From the NCBI GenBank assembly GCA_023251515.1, contig JAHEYQ010000013.1:37545-82034 (forward strand): a stretch of 44,490 nt of DNA, given 5' to 3'. The translations under genes were made by a program, and so were the position numbers. The stretch is from Bacteroidales bacterium (GTDB lineage Bacteria > Bacteroidota > Bacteroidia > Bacteroidales > JACABE01). Shown piece by piece: positions 34,785 through 43,844 of this stretch. The notes under the pieces were generated by a model, which searched no databases, was not told the origin of the DNA, and saw only the letters and a list, made by a program, of their open reading frames with translations. Position 1 is the first letter of the stretch, and every line of letters starts with the position of its first letter.

Positions 34785-35810
34785 TTAATTTTTGATAATA
34801 TTTTTAATATTTTCATCAAAATATATGTAGAAAACCGGAGTATAGCCTCTTATTGTTCCATCGTTTTCACGATTTTCAGTAAGCAAACTAATTGCTTTTA
34901 CTGTTTTGAATAAACGGAATGATTTTGGATCTATTTTCCAATCTTCAATAAATCGAATTTTACTTATTGATTTGATATCTAAACTAATATCTGATATCTG
35001 AGGAGTAAAACTACCTGGATCTTCAGGGTTTTCGACCAATACCGTATCTTTACGATTTAAAATTTTCTTAAAGGATTCTTTATCAATAGATTTATCAAAA
35101 TAGTCGTAAATTTTTAATTTCCCTTTTGATGCAACTTCAATTATTTTATTCAAAAGATATTCCCTGTCTGATGCAACTATATTATTTGAATACCAATTGT
35201 TTTTATCGTTTTCGGATTTAATAAAAACATCGTATTGTATTTTATGAGTAATGGTAATCAAATCTTTGTCTTCAGAATTTTGCAGAGAGTCAGAGAAAAT
35301 CCAAAATAATGGAAATGTAAGTTTATTATCTTTTTCAGGATTCTCGACTTGCATTACCGGGCAAAAAGCATCAACTTTTTTCTCTATTTGTAATGTGTTT
35401 TCATTAAATGACCATTTTTCTCGGAATCTGATTTGGTTTATTTTTTCCTGATTAAAAGAATTCGTAATAAATATCGTATCAATCATTTGACCTTTTTTAC
35501 CATTTTTTTGAAGTTGAATGGTGTCGAAAGCAAATAGATGAGAGAGCACACTTTCTAAATTTGTACTCTCTCCATTTAAGTTGTATATATTCAGTTTGTT
35601 GTCTTTAATGGCTTCAAAAATCAGATTTATGAATTTGTCTCTTTTAGGTCCTTCAATATTTTGAATCCACCAATCCATATCTGGCTCTGTATTGTTAATT
35701 AAAACATCGTATTGAATTTTTTCTGTAATTAATTTATTGTCTTTTGAATGATTTGTTTTGCATGCAATTACAATAAAAATTAATACAATAATACCATAAA
35801 GTTTTTTCAT
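34785..35810 (-). CDS. Lipoprotein with two GldN-like halves
   Basis: 341 residues. The signal peptide ends in IVIAC, so Cys17 is the probable lipid anchor. The rest consists of two diverged copies: KIQYDVLI (31-38) matches KIQYDVFI (190-197); NQIRFREKWSFN (125-136) matches SKIRFIEDWKID (283-294); FPLFWIF (166-172) matches TPVFYIYF (324-331). The order helix 'l..i..a...gkl.iY', then 'irf.E.W.fd', then 'p.fwiyf' is that of GldN/PorN, a periplasmic T9SS core subunit. GldN itself has one such unit. A T9SS-associated or derived role is inferred; the adjacent cargo and nearby porQ fit. Confidence 0.6.
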   Translation of the reverse strand: MKKLYGIIVLIFIVIACKTNHSKDNKLITEKIQYDVLINNTEPDMDWWIQNIEGPKRDKFINLIFEAIKDNKLNIYNLNGESTNLESVLSHLFAFDTIQLQKNGKKGQMIDTIFITNSFNQEKINQIRFREKWSFNENTLQIEKKVDAFCPVMQVENPEKDNKLTFPLFWIFSDSLQNSEDKDLITITHKIQYDVFIKSENDKNNWYSNNIVASDREYLLNKIIEVASKGKLKIYDYFDKSIDKESFKKILNRKDTVLVENPEDPGSFTPQISDISLDIKSISKIRFIEDWKIDPKSFRLFKTVKAISLLTENRENDGTIRGYTPVFYIYFDENIKNIIKN

Positions 35811-35826
35811 AAATCAAAATCTTTAA

Positions 35827-38361
35827 TTATTCAGAAATTTTTACAAAACGAGTTTTGTAAGTGTTATCTTTTGTTTTGATTTTTACGAAATAATTTCCAT
35901 TTGGTTTCTCTAAAATATTAAAAGTATAAATATCGCTACTAAATTGAGTTTCAGTTTCAAATATTTTTTTACCTTCCGAATTATAAATTTCAATTGTTGC
36001 ATTTGAATTTATTAAACTGCTGACATTCAAGTTTACTTCTACTTTAGTAGGTGATGGAAAAGCAATAATTTCCTGATTGTTATCAGGATTTTCAGTAATC
36101 GCATTAGGTGTGTAAAGTGGTGATTCCCATACGCCTCTTCCATAAGTTGCAGCTCTGATTTTGTTAATTGTAGGCGAAATTTCCAATTCATTTACAACAA
36201 CATTGGGTAAATTATTTGAAAATAATTGCCATTCAGTTAATGTACTGTCTTTGTAATAAATACCAGCATCCATGCCAACATAAAGTGCTTCGTTTGATTG
36301 ACTTTGATATGCCACACAATTTGCAGGAATATTTGGTAAATTACCTGAAATATTTGTCCAGGTAGATCCTGCATTTCTGGTTTCATATATTTTTTGTCCG
36401 GCTGTATAACCAGAGCAAGTAATCCATGCAACGTTAGGATCTGTTGCGCTAACAGTAATGTATGTAATTGCATTTGTTGGCAATTGTGCACTATTAATTG
36501 TTGTCCAGTTTGCTCCGCCGTCACTGGTTTTATACATAATATTATCGGTAGCAGCATAAATATAATTGGGATTAGTTTGCGAAATAGCCAAGGTTTTTAA
36601 TTGGTCTGTAGAACTGAAATTAGATAATTTAACCCAATTATTTCCTCTGTCAGTTGATTTCCAAACATTTATATAACCTGCAAAAATAGTAGATGCAGTT
36701 GTTGGATGCTGAATAATTGGAGTAACCCATGCGCCTTCTTCCTGACTGGTAATATTGCCGGAAATTTGTGAAAATGTATTTCCTCCGTTTGTTGATAGCT
36801 GGAAACTACCGTTTGGTGTTCCCGAATATATAATACTTGAATTGGAATAATCAATCATACAATCCATTCCATCGCCACCTGCAATTTGCGACCATGAGTT
36901 GTTGTTTAATAAATTTGTACCGTTATCTTGCCATCCTGTTACTATTTTGGAGGGTATTGATTTAGAAACACTCATACGATAAATTTGTGCAATTGATAGA
37001 CCATTGCTTAAATCTGTCCATGAACTTCCTCCTGTTGATGTTTTTGAAATGCCTCCATCTGAACATGAAAACAAAATGTTTGAGGGAGAATATCTTAATG
37101 CATGAATATCAGCGTGTACATAGGGTTTGTTATTAGCTCCATACCAATGTGCTACTATTGACCAATTTGTACCTCCGTTTGATGATTTCCAAATATTTAC
37201 ACCACCAGCATAAATTTCTTCTGCATTGGTTGGTGAAACTGCAATTGCCATATCATACCAAGCTTGTCCACCTGTACCTGAACCGTTTACTGACCAGTCG
37301 AAAATATTTGGTGTAGTTGAACGTACTGTAAATGTTTCTCCTCCGTCAGTTGAACGGTATAAGCCATTAAATCCCTGATCAGCTGATTTTCCGGCTAATA
37401 AGTAAACATAAGATGGATTGGCAGCTGATACCCCGATATTTATTCTGCTTGAAGTTGCACTAAAAGATAAAGATCTTAATTGAAAGCTGGCTCCAGAATT
37501 GATAGATTTGTAAAAATTGGTTTTTGTTACTGCATATAAAATTGTTGTATCGCCGGGTTTGTATGTTATATCTTTGGTATAGTCGCCGGTAGTAAATTTC
37601 CAGCTGATTCCACCGTCATAAGTTCTGTAAATTCCGCTTGATGTAGCTGCAAATAAAGTATTAGGTCTCAAAGGATTCATAATAATTTTGTTGACAGACT
37701 TCCGTTGTTGTACGGTATGAATCATGCCTGTAGTGTTGAATGTAAGACCACCATCAATAGATTTTAAAATACCAATTGAATATGTGTCAGTTGCATCGCC
37801 ATCGCCGGTTGCTATATAAACTATATTAGGATTGTTATAATCAATTACAATATCACTTACACCAATTGCTGGTAAATTATCAGTAAGTGTTGTCCATGAG
37901 TTTCCTCCATTAGTGGTTTTCCATAAACCACCTGATGGTGCACCAACATAGATAATATTAGCATCTGTAGGATGAAAAGCGACACAGTTCAATCTGCCGG
38001 CATCGCCTCCGTTTGATGGTTTTATAAAGGGGCCTAATGGTTGCCAGTTTGATGATGATGTAGTTTTATAAGCATATTTGCTTTTGAATTGCATAAAATT
38101 CTTGTATGCAGCATCCATTGGAATCCTGTTTCCGGTTGGATAAACTCTTGGTGCTACAAAATATTCCCATCTTTTATATTGCTTGTAACCTTTTGATCTT
38201 TCTACTATTCTACCTTCCCAGTATTTATTAAATGATTTTTGTACTTCATAAAAATTAGTATTTGGGTCTTGCATCTGTTCTACCCAATCTTGTGAAAATA
38301 AATTATTACTAAATAGGATAACTATTCCTAAAATTAAGTGTTTATAAATTCTAATTTTCAT
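35827..38361 (-). CDS. Asp-box beta-propeller protein with T9SS tail
   Basis: 844 residues. A signal peptide (to about 23, LFSQ) precedes a prodomain-like region and then many sialidase-type Asp-box repeats such as KTTNGGNSW, KSIDGGLTF, STDGGETF and KTSDGGANW, spaced along residues 145-740, as in VPS10/sortilin- or glycosyl-hydrolase-74-like beta-propellers. A type A T9SS tail follows (IIAFPSPTKVEVNLN to the end). No sialidase active-site set is recognisable, so a binding rather than enzymatic role is likely. It is the first gene of a minus-strand unit running on into the GldN-like lipoprotein, the M16 peptidase and the methyltransferase. Confidence 0.87.
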   Translation of the reverse strand: MKIRIYKHLILGIVILFSNNLFSQDWVEQMQDPNTNFYEVQKSFNKYWEGRIVERSKGYKQYKRWEYFVAPRVYPTGNRIPMDAAYKNFMQFKSKYAYKTTSSSNWQPLGPFIKPSNGGDAGRLNCVAFHPTDANIIYVGAPSGGLWKTTNGGNSWTTLTDNLPAIGVSDIVIDYNNPNIVYIATGDGDATDTYSIGILKSIDGGLTFNTTGMIHTVQQRKSVNKIIMNPLRPNTLFAATSSGIYRTYDGGISWKFTTGDYTKDITYKPGDTTILYAVTKTNFYKSINSGASFQLRSLSFSATSSRINIGVSAANPSYVYLLAGKSADQGFNGLYRSTDGGETFTVRSTTPNIFDWSVNGSGTGGQAWYDMAIAVSPTNAEEIYAGGVNIWKSSNGGTNWSIVAHWYGANNKPYVHADIHALRYSPSNILFSCSDGGISKTSTGGSSWTDLSNGLSIAQIYRMSVSKSIPSKIVTGWQDNGTNLLNNNSWSQIAGGDGMDCMIDYSNSSIIYSGTPNGSFQLSTNGGNTFSQISGNITSQEEGAWVTPIIQHPTTASTIFAGYINVWKSTDRGNNWVKLSNFSSTDQLKTLAISQTNPNYIYAATDNIMYKTSDGGANWTTINSAQLPTNAITYITVSATDPNVAWITCSGYTAGQKIYETRNAGSTWTNISGNLPNIPANCVAYQSQSNEALYVGMDAGIYYKDSTLTEWQLFSNNLPNVVVNELEISPTINKIRAATYGRGVWESPLYTPNAITENPDNNQEIIAFPSPTKVEVNLNVSSLINSNATIEIYNSEGKKIFETETQFSSDIYTFNILEKPNGNYFVKIKTKDNTYKTRFVKISE

Positions 38362-38377
38362 TTTTAGATTTTTTTTG

Positions 38378-38405
38378 CAAAATTATTAAAAATACGAATG
38401 CCAAA
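38378..38405 (-). promoter_or_regulatory. Candidate promoter of the propeller gene
   Basis: Minus-strand TTTG (38402-38405) and TAATTTTG (38378-38385) are present, but 16 bases apart instead of 19. The -7 box is 17 bases before the ATG, so the leader would be very short. Confidence 0.45.
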
Positions 38406-38503
38406 TATTTAGGCAGATGTTAATAATACGATATGGAAATTATTAAGTATTAATCGCATGTTAAAGACGATAACTGTAATACTTAGGTTGGGTTTTAATT
38501 AGT

Positions 38504-38534
38504 TTTGCTAAAATATTAATTTAGTTTACTTTTG
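38504..38534 (+). promoter_or_regulatory. Promoter of the AraC-type regulator
   Basis: TTTG (38504-38507), exactly 19 bases, TACTTTTG (38527-38534): a full match to the Bacteroidota consensus. The ATG at 38548 is only 13 bases behind the -7 box, implying a leader of a few bases or leaderless translation. Confidence 0.8.
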
Positions 38535-38547
38535 TAAAAAAAATAAA

Positions 38548-39807
38548 ATGCAATTTGCAGATAAAATACTCAGTATATTAATTGTTTATCAATCATTGAT
38601 ATTCAGTTTATTATTTGTTTTTTTTTATTATAAAACCAGAAATAATCCATTCAAAACTTTGGGTTTTTTTATGTTTTTAAATGCTGTTTATTTTGGTTTT
38701 AGTCTGGCTTATTATTATGGAAATTATCATATTTTGACGATAGCTTATTACTTTAGTTTGCCGGTTGCATTGTCTTTATTTCCTGTTTTTTATCTTTATA
38801 TACAATCACTTACACATCGTCATTTCCAGATATCTTACAGATATTTATATCATTTTATACCTTCTTTTGTTGTTTTATTGCTTAATCTGCCATATTTGTT
38901 TTTGCCTTACAAAGAAAAACTTTGGTTTGTTTCAGGTGGATATGGCCAGATAACTGATAATTTGCTGCTTATATATCTGAAATGGATTAACAGAATAGGT
39001 GTTTTTGGCTTTATTAATCTGCAATTGCTGGTTTATATTATTCTGTCTGTTTATTTTTATAATCAGTATAAAAAACAAATTGAAAATATTTTTTCATATA
39101 AAGAAAATATTGATTTAAAGTGGATTAAGATGCTGGTGATTTCTTTTCTGATTTTATTTTTGATGATAGATAGCATTCACTTTTTTAGTGTAAAAACAAA
39201 TATGCCTCATCGTATATTGTTTAATACTTCTATGTTGCTTTTCAATTTTGCTATTTTTGCAAATGGCTTGTATCAGAAAAATATTTTTGTAAAGGCAATT
39301 GTTTCAGTAGAAAAGCAAATTATTCCTTTTCAGGAAGTGATGGAAAGCAGACAATCGAAAGATGAAGAAATTCAAATCCCTGAACTAATAATAGAAATTG
39401 ATTCGGAAATAGATAATTCTTTGTCAAAATATCAGAATTCTAATTTATCTGATGATGTTAAAATTAAAATTATTGAGGATTTGGAGAGGTATATGGCTTT
39501 GAAGCCATATAATTACAGCAATCTTACCATTGATGATGTAGCCGAATCACTACAGACAAATACTAAATATCTGTCACAGATTATTAATGAAACATATCAG
39601 AAAAATTTTTATAATTATATTAATATGTTCAGGGTAAACGACTCAAAGGAAATGTTGTTAAATCCTGAATTCTCAAATTATTCTACCGAAGGTATTGCCA
39701 AATCTGTTGGTTTTAACTCTAAATCTTCGTTTTATACTGCTTTTAAGAAATATACAGGTTTAACTCCTGTTGAGTTTAAAAATAAATCGATAATTGAAAA
39801 TGCCTGA
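38548..39807 (+). CDS. Membrane-anchored AraC-family regulator
   Basis: 419 residues. The first about 250 hold seven or so hydrophobic helices, as in 7TM-type receptors fused to AraC domains in Bacteroidota. A charged linker (about 265-300) leads to a C-terminal AraC/XylS DNA-binding domain: NLTIDDVAESLQTNTKYLSQIINE is the first helix-turn-helix and GIAKSVGFNSKSSFYTAFKKYTGLTP the second, the latter diagnostic. It should sense a membrane or extracytoplasmic cue and regulate genes directly from the membrane; its targets are unknown, though the divergent neighbour is the T9SS propeller gene. Confidence 0.9.
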   Translation: MQFADKILSILIVYQSLIFSLLFVFFYYKTRNNPFKTLGFFMFLNAVYFGFSLAYYYGNYHILTIAYYFSLPVALSLFPVFYLYIQSLTHRHFQISYRYLYHFIPSFVVLLLNLPYLFLPYKEKLWFVSGGYGQITDNLLLIYLKWINRIGVFGFINLQLLVYIILSVYFYNQYKKQIENIFSYKENIDLKWIKMLVISFLILFLMIDSIHFFSVKTNMPHRILFNTSMLLFNFAIFANGLYQKNIFVKAIVSVEKQIIPFQEVMESRQSKDEEIQIPELIIEIDSEIDNSLSKYQNSNLSDDVKIKIIEDLERYMALKPYNYSNLTIDDVAESLQTNTKYLSQIINETYQKNFYNYINMFRVNDSKEMLLNPEFSNYSTEGIAKSVGFNSKSSFYTAFKKYTGLTPVEFKNKSIIENA

Positions 39808-39815
39808 TTTTTTGC

Positions 39816-40523
39816 TTAAAATGCCAGATAAAATTCGCGGGTTAAATCTATAAATTCGTTGGTGTATTTATTCTTTTCTTTTAAAATAATCAATTGTTCT
39901 TTTGTTGTTATTGATTTTTTTTTGCCAAATTGCATAAGTATTCGCTTGATGGGTTTGCTTTTGCAGGGTATAATTTCAACTTCATGCTGGCAGAATAATT
40001 GCTGATTAGTAGCTTCTTCTTTAAAATTAAGGGCTTCATTAATAGGGAGAATGATGCAAGCTTTACCATCAGACAATAGTAATTTTGATATGCCTATAGC
40101 CAGTTCTTTAAAGCTTAAACTATCATTGTGCTTTGCCAAATTATTGATATTATCTCTGCTTTTTAACGAATTACTGAAATAGGGTGGATTGCTGACTATT
40201 AAATCATATTGATTTTTATTGTTTTTATAAAAGTCCTGAAATGAGATATTTGTTACTTCTATTCGTTTACTCCATGGTGATAAACAAGCATTTTTTCGGG
40301 CTTCGTTGCATGATTTGCTATCAATATCAATGGCATGAATATCTGCATTGCTGCGTTGGGCAAGCATTAATGCTATAATGCCGCAACCGCTTCCTATTTC
40401 AAGTATTTTTGATGTGTTTTTTATATCGGCCCAGGCGCCTAGCAGTATGGCATCGGTTCCTACTTTTAGGGTTGATTGCTGATGGTAAACCGCAAATTGC
40501 TTGAACTGAAATGGTTTCTCCAT
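39816..40523 (-). CDS. trmN6: tRNA1(Val) adenine-37 N6-methyltransferase
   Basis: 235 residues matching YfiC/TrmN6. The SAM motif EIGSGCG is at 42-48 and the N6-adenine methyltransferase motif NPPY at 112-115; FKQFAVYHQQSTLKVGTDAI near the start is the family's conserved N-terminal motif. In Escherichia coli this enzyme methylates A37 of tRNA1(Val). Its ATG shares one base with the rimM stop codon, so the two are translationally coupled, and with mnmA upstream they form a translation-quality group. Confidence 0.9.
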   Translation of the reverse strand: MEKPFQFKQFAVYHQQSTLKVGTDAILLGAWADIKNTSKILEIGSGCGIIALMLAQRSNADIHAIDIDSKSCNEARKNACLSPWSKRIEVTNISFQDFYKNNKNQYDLIVSNPPYFSNSLKSRDNINNLAKHNDSLSFKELAIGISKLLLSDGKACIILPINEALNFKEEATNQQLFCQHEVEIIPCKSKPIKRILMQFGKKKSITTKEQLIILKEKNKYTNEFIDLTREFYLAF

Positions 40524-41047
40524 TATTCGAGATACAATTCTATTAAGCCTTCGGGTACTTTTACCTTTATTTTTTTGTTTTTTCGGTCAACTTCCAGTAT
40601 AATGTCGTCGGCTATGGGTATTAATATTTCTTTGTTATCAGAATTTAGTACTTGCAATATGGGTTGTGCCGGATAATCGAGTACTTTTTCTATTTTTCCG
40701 ATAAGTCCTTTTTCGGTATCTATAACTTCAAAATTTACTACTTCGTGAAAATAGAATTTGTTTCCTTTGAGTTTTGGCAACAGATTTAAGGGAAGATATA
40801 ATTCTTTTTTTATCAATGTTAATGCCATTTCGGGGCTAACATCCTGAAGGCGAATGGTTGCATTATTGTTTTTTAACGATAATTTCTCTATAAAAAATGG
40901 TACCAAACCTGTTCCCATGTCAACCAAGACGGTTGGTAATTCTTCGTATTGTGTGGGATCATCAACATCCAGATATATTACCAGTTCGCCTTTGTAGCCA
41001 AAGGGTTTGGTTATTATTCCCAGATAAAAGCAGTCTTCTTTTTTCAT
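40523..41047 (-). CDS. rimM: 16S rRNA processing protein RimM
   Basis: 174 residues. An N-terminal RimM beta-barrel (FYLGIITKPFGYKGELVIYL, about 7-26) is followed by a PRC-barrel-like C-terminal domain (FYFHEVVNFEV, YPAQPILQV, IADDIILEVDRKNKKIKV, ending PEGLIELY). RimM binds ribosomal protein S19 and helps mature the 30S head. No signal or membrane segment. It is followed without a gap by trmN6 and preceded by mnmA, 58 bases away on the same strand. Confidence 0.94.
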   Translation of the reverse strand: MKKEDCFYLGIITKPFGYKGELVIYLDVDDPTQYEELPTVLVDMGTGLVPFFIEKLSLKNNNATIRLQDVSPEMALTLIKKELYLPLNLLPKLKGNKFYFHEVVNFEVIDTEKGLIGKIEKVLDYPAQPILQVLNSDNKEILIPIADDIILEVDRKNKKIKVKVPEGLIELYLE

Positions 41048-41105
41048 TCTTTATTTGTTTAAAATGTTGTCCTAATGCTGTGTTAGCTTTGTGTTTAATG
41101 TTTTT

Positions 41106-42176
41106 TTAATCTTCAATAATCATACCACTGCCGATACATATTCTTTCTTCGTTATCGTAAATAACGCCAAATTGTCCGGCGGCAATTCCCTGTATTTTTT
41201 CCAACGAACGTATGCGGTAAATATCGCCGATTTTCTCGAGTTTACCTTGTGTAAAATCGGGTGTATGCCGTATTTTGAATTTGATATCAATAGGTTCTGA
41301 TATTTCGCCCCAAGGGTTTTCTGTAATAAAATCGAAGGCCCCCAGATTAACGGTTTTGCCGTATTGGGTTTCGGGATCGTAGCCGCGCGAAGCATAAACG
41401 ATGTTTTGTTCAATGTCTTTTTTTACCACAAACCAAGGTCCGCCACTCAGTCCCAAGCCTTTTCGCTGTCCGATGGTGTGAAACCAGTAACCTTTGTGTT
41501 TGCCAACTATTTTGCCGGTTTCAAATTCGATGATATTGCCCGGCATTTCGCCCAGATAGCGACGTATAAAATCGTTATAATTTATTTTGCCCAAGAAACA
41601 GATTCCCTGACTATCCTTGCGTTCGGCGCTTGGCAATCGTTCTTTTTTTGCAATGCTTCGTACTTCGCTTTTTAGCAGATTGCCTATTGGAAACATCAAT
41701 TTTGCAACCTGTAAAGAGTTTATCTGACCCAAAAAATAGGTTTGATCTTTTACATGGTCTTTGGCTGTTGAAAGATATATTTTGTTGTTGTGTTCGGTTG
41801 TAGTGGCATAGTGTCCGGTTGAAATTTTATCGAAATCTTTGCCGTATCTATCTTCAAAAGTACCGAACTTAATCATTTTATTGCACATCATATCGGGGTT
41901 GGGCGTAAGTCCTCGCTTAACCGATTGTATGGTGTAATCTACCACATTGTCCCAATATTCTTTGTGCAACGATACAATTTCAAAACGGCATCCGTATTTG
42001 CGGGCAATATAGGTTGTAATTTCGATATCTTCTTCCGAAGGGCAATCGATATAACCATGCTCGTCTTCCATACCGATTTTTATATAGAAAATTGTCGGGT
42101 CGTAACCTTGCTCTTTGAGCTGATATACAGTTACTGAGCTATCAACTCCACCCGAAACCAATGCTGCTATTTCCAT
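41106..42176 (-). CDS. mnmA: tRNA-specific 2-thiouridylase
   Basis: 356 residues from the ATG at 42176 ([15 protein letters not shown]). The frame continues 27 codons to 42257, but a promoter lies inside that extension and the shorter form has the family length. MnmA makes 2-thiouridine at position 34 of Glu, Gln and Lys tRNAs. The PP-loop SGGVDSS is at 8-14; the catalytic Cys98 (PDMMCNK) and Cys193 (SQGICFLGK) are both present; [20 protein letters not shown] matches the central domain. It heads the mnmA-rimM-trmN6 group. Confidence 0.95.
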   Translation of the reverse strand: MEIAALVSGGVDSSVTVYQLKEQGYDPTIFYIKIGMEDEHGYIDCPSEEDIEITTYIARKYGCRFEIVSLHKEYWDNVVDYTIQSVKRGLTPNPDMMCNKMIKFGTFEDRYGKDFDKISTGHYATTTEHNNKIYLSTAKDHVKDQTYFLGQINSLQVAKLMFPIGNLLKSEVRSIAKKERLPSAERKDSQGICFLGKINYNDFIRRYLGEMPGNIIEFETGKIVGKHKGYWFHTIGQRKGLGLSGGPWFVVKKDIEQNIVYASRGYDPETQYGKTVNLGAFDFITENPWGEISEPIDIKFKIRHTPDFTQGKLEKIGDIYRIRSLEKIQGIAAGQFGVIYDNEERICIGSGMIIED

Positions 42177-42202
42177 TTTGTAATACGAAAAATTATTTTT
42201 TG

Positions 42203-42233
42203 CAAAGATAGGGAAATTAGTTGTTAGGTTAAA
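42203..42233 (-). promoter_or_regulatory. Promoter of mnmA
   Basis: Minus-strand TATCTTTG (42203-42210) fits TAnnTTTG; TTTA (42230-42233) stands exactly 19 bases upstream as the -33 box. The start site near 42196 is 20 bases before the preferred mnmA ATG and excludes the longer frame. Confidence 0.7.
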
Positions 42234-42537
42234 AAAGTAATTTCTGGTTTCAGGCAATGCTGCAAAGGGCTTTTTTGTATTTGTAATTCAAAACCAATTA
42301 TAACTATTTTTATTAAAGCTATATCAGTACTATAATTTATTTTTAGAATATTTAATCATTAGTAAGTCTTAATTATAAATAATATAAACTAAATTAATAA
42401 ATATATATACTTTATTAATCTTCTGTATATTTTATTTAATGTTCATTATAACTAATTTAATATATTGTAATGAATTATTAATATACTAATATAATTTTTG
42501 CATGTATTTATATGGAAATTTAGTGTACCAATTATAT

Positions 42538-42586
42538 TTGAATAAGATAAGATATTCATAGTATAAAAATATATTATCTTATTCAA
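42538..42586. repeat. Large dyad, 17 of 18 bases paired
   Basis: Left arm 42538-42555 (TTGAATAAGATAAGATAT) and right arm 42569-42586 are inverted copies with one mismatch, around 13 bases. It overlaps a -7-like TATATTTG at 42533-42540 and lies 132 bases before the next ATG. It could be an operator or an RNA hairpin. Confidence 0.7.
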
Positions 42587-42629
42587 CAATTATTTTTGAT
42601 AATGATATACACTTTAAATTAAAATATAT

Positions 42630-42637
42630 TATATTTG
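42630..42637 (+). promoter_or_regulatory. Candidate -7 box for the 318-residue protein gene
   Basis: TATATTTG at 42630-42637 fits TAnnTTTG; no TTTG stands 19 bases upstream. A second box, 42533-42540, lies at the dyad. Confidence 0.4.
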
Positions 42638-42718
42638 CATCTTATTTTATAATTTGTAAATCATAATAAAAAATAAGTAAAAGAAATCTATTTATAAATA
42701 TATAAAAAGTAATTTATT

Positions 42719-43675
42719 ATGGCAATCAAACAACATACTTCAAAAGGCATTTCGCAAGCATTGCAATACGAAATAGCCACTTTAATGAATATTTCATTTA
42801 AATTAGATATTGCTGAATTCGAAGCATTTGATCCTGAATTAAATTTAGATTATAGTGCAAAAATAAGTAATCAACTTGCAATAGTTGGTAATATTGATGC
42901 TGATTATATGCTGGAAGCTTTACAAATGGAGGCTACACTTAAAGTAGTAGATACTTCTAAAATAGCTCTTAGCATGATTAAGAAGCTAAAATATTATATT
43001 GAAAAAACATTTCCTGATGATAGCTTTATCTTAAATCAGTTTGGTTTTGCCGAACTGCCAAAAGTTAGAAAATCGCAGATAAAATTGATGATGTTTTTAA
43101 AGAATTTTGCAAAAACTACTGTAATTTACAAAGACCAACTAATAGCCAAAGGATTAACGCTCGAATTTGTTGATGATATTGAGAAAATTGCAGCAGATTT
43201 TGAACAGGCTAATATAAACCAGGATCAGGCCAAAAAGAAACGCTATCTTACTACCGGACAACGTGTAAAAGCGTATAATGATTTGTGGAAACTTATTAGT
43301 GGCGTAGCCAAAGCCGGTAAACTTATTTATGAAAATAATCCTGAAAAGTTAAGAGATTATATACTTGACCGTTCGCCCAAGAAAAAAACCGTAAAACATG
43401 GTGGTAAAGAAGTAAATGCGGCTGTACTACAAGGCATTGTAAGCGATGCCCAAACCAATCAGATTATAGAAGATGCCATTATCGAAATTGATAATACTAC
43501 TCATAAAGCTACCACCAATGCAAATGGCGAATTCTTTATAGAAAACATTATACCCGGCACTTATAGCATTAAGCTACTGGCATTCGGACATGAAGAATAC
43601 CATCAATCAAACCTCGTACTGGCTTCGGGCAATCAATCACAAAAATTTAATTTCAGTATGCAGAAACAGGAATAA
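42719..43675 (+). CDS. Cytoplasmic protein ending in a carboxypeptidase-regulatory-like domain
   Basis: 318 residues, no signal peptide and no membrane helix. The first about 225 residues are helical and charged and match nothing I recognise. The C-terminal part (about 232-316) is a CarboxypepD-regulatory-like beta-sandwich: AAVLQGIVSDAQTNQIIEDA, then TTNANGEFFIENIIPGTYSI and FNFSM. That module is normally found on exported TonB-dependent receptors or surface proteins, so its presence on a protein lacking an export signal is odd. Start chosen at the ATG at 42719; upstream is AT-rich non-coding. Function unknown. Confidence 0.75.
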   Translation: MAIKQHTSKGISQALQYEIATLMNISFKLDIAEFEAFDPELNLDYSAKISNQLAIVGNIDADYMLEALQMEATLKVVDTSKIALSMIKKLKYYIEKTFPDDSFILNQFGFAELPKVRKSQIKLMMFLKNFAKTTVIYKDQLIAKGLTLEFVDDIEKIAADFEQANINQDQAKKKRYLTTGQRVKAYNDLWKLISGVAKAGKLIYENNPEKLRDYILDRSPKKKTVKHGGKEVNAAVLQGIVSDAQTNQIIEDAIIEIDNTTHKATTNANGEFFIENIIPGTYSIKLLAFGHEEYHQSNLVLASGNQSQKFNFSMQKQE

Positions 43676-43710
43676 GACGAACGTTTAAATTTATTAATCA
43701 TTTAGTTGCT

Positions 43711-43737
43711 TGGTTTTTTTATCAGTAAAAAAACCGA
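43711..43737 (+). terminator. Possible weak terminator
   Basis: GGTTTTTTT (43712-43720) and AAAAAAACC (43727-43735) are inverted copies around ATCAGT. It lies 37 bases behind the stop of the preceding gene; the stem is almost all A-T and lacks a T run on exit, so its strength is doubtful. Confidence 0.35.
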
Positions 43738-43754
43738 AATAAAACAATAATCAT

Positions 43755-43762
43755 TAACTTTG
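43755..43762 (+). promoter_or_regulatory. Candidate -7 box for the M28-type peptidase gene
   Basis: TAACTTTG at 43755-43762 fits TAnnTTTG; no -33 box is clear. A leader of about 75 bases would precede the ATG at 43845. Confidence 0.35.
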
Positions 43763-43844
43763 CATCATTCAACAACAAACAAAAGCATGGTTTATTGTTG
43801 CATATATTAAGGATTATATTATATACTGTCAAATAATTTTCAAT

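Larger units (their letters stand above)
42258..42718. other. Extremely AT-rich spacer ahead of the 318-residue protein
   Basis: About 460 bases almost wholly A and T, with no open frame of note. It contains the 18-bp dyad at 42538-42586 and two -7-like boxes (42533-42540 and 42630-42637). No tRNA or other RNA gene is seen. Such sequence may bind nucleoid proteins, or may be decayed DNA. Confidence 0.6.

Noticed and set aside
36237..36557. 106-codon frame within the propeller gene
   Set aside because: It is a shifted-frame shadow of repeated Asp-box coding sequence.
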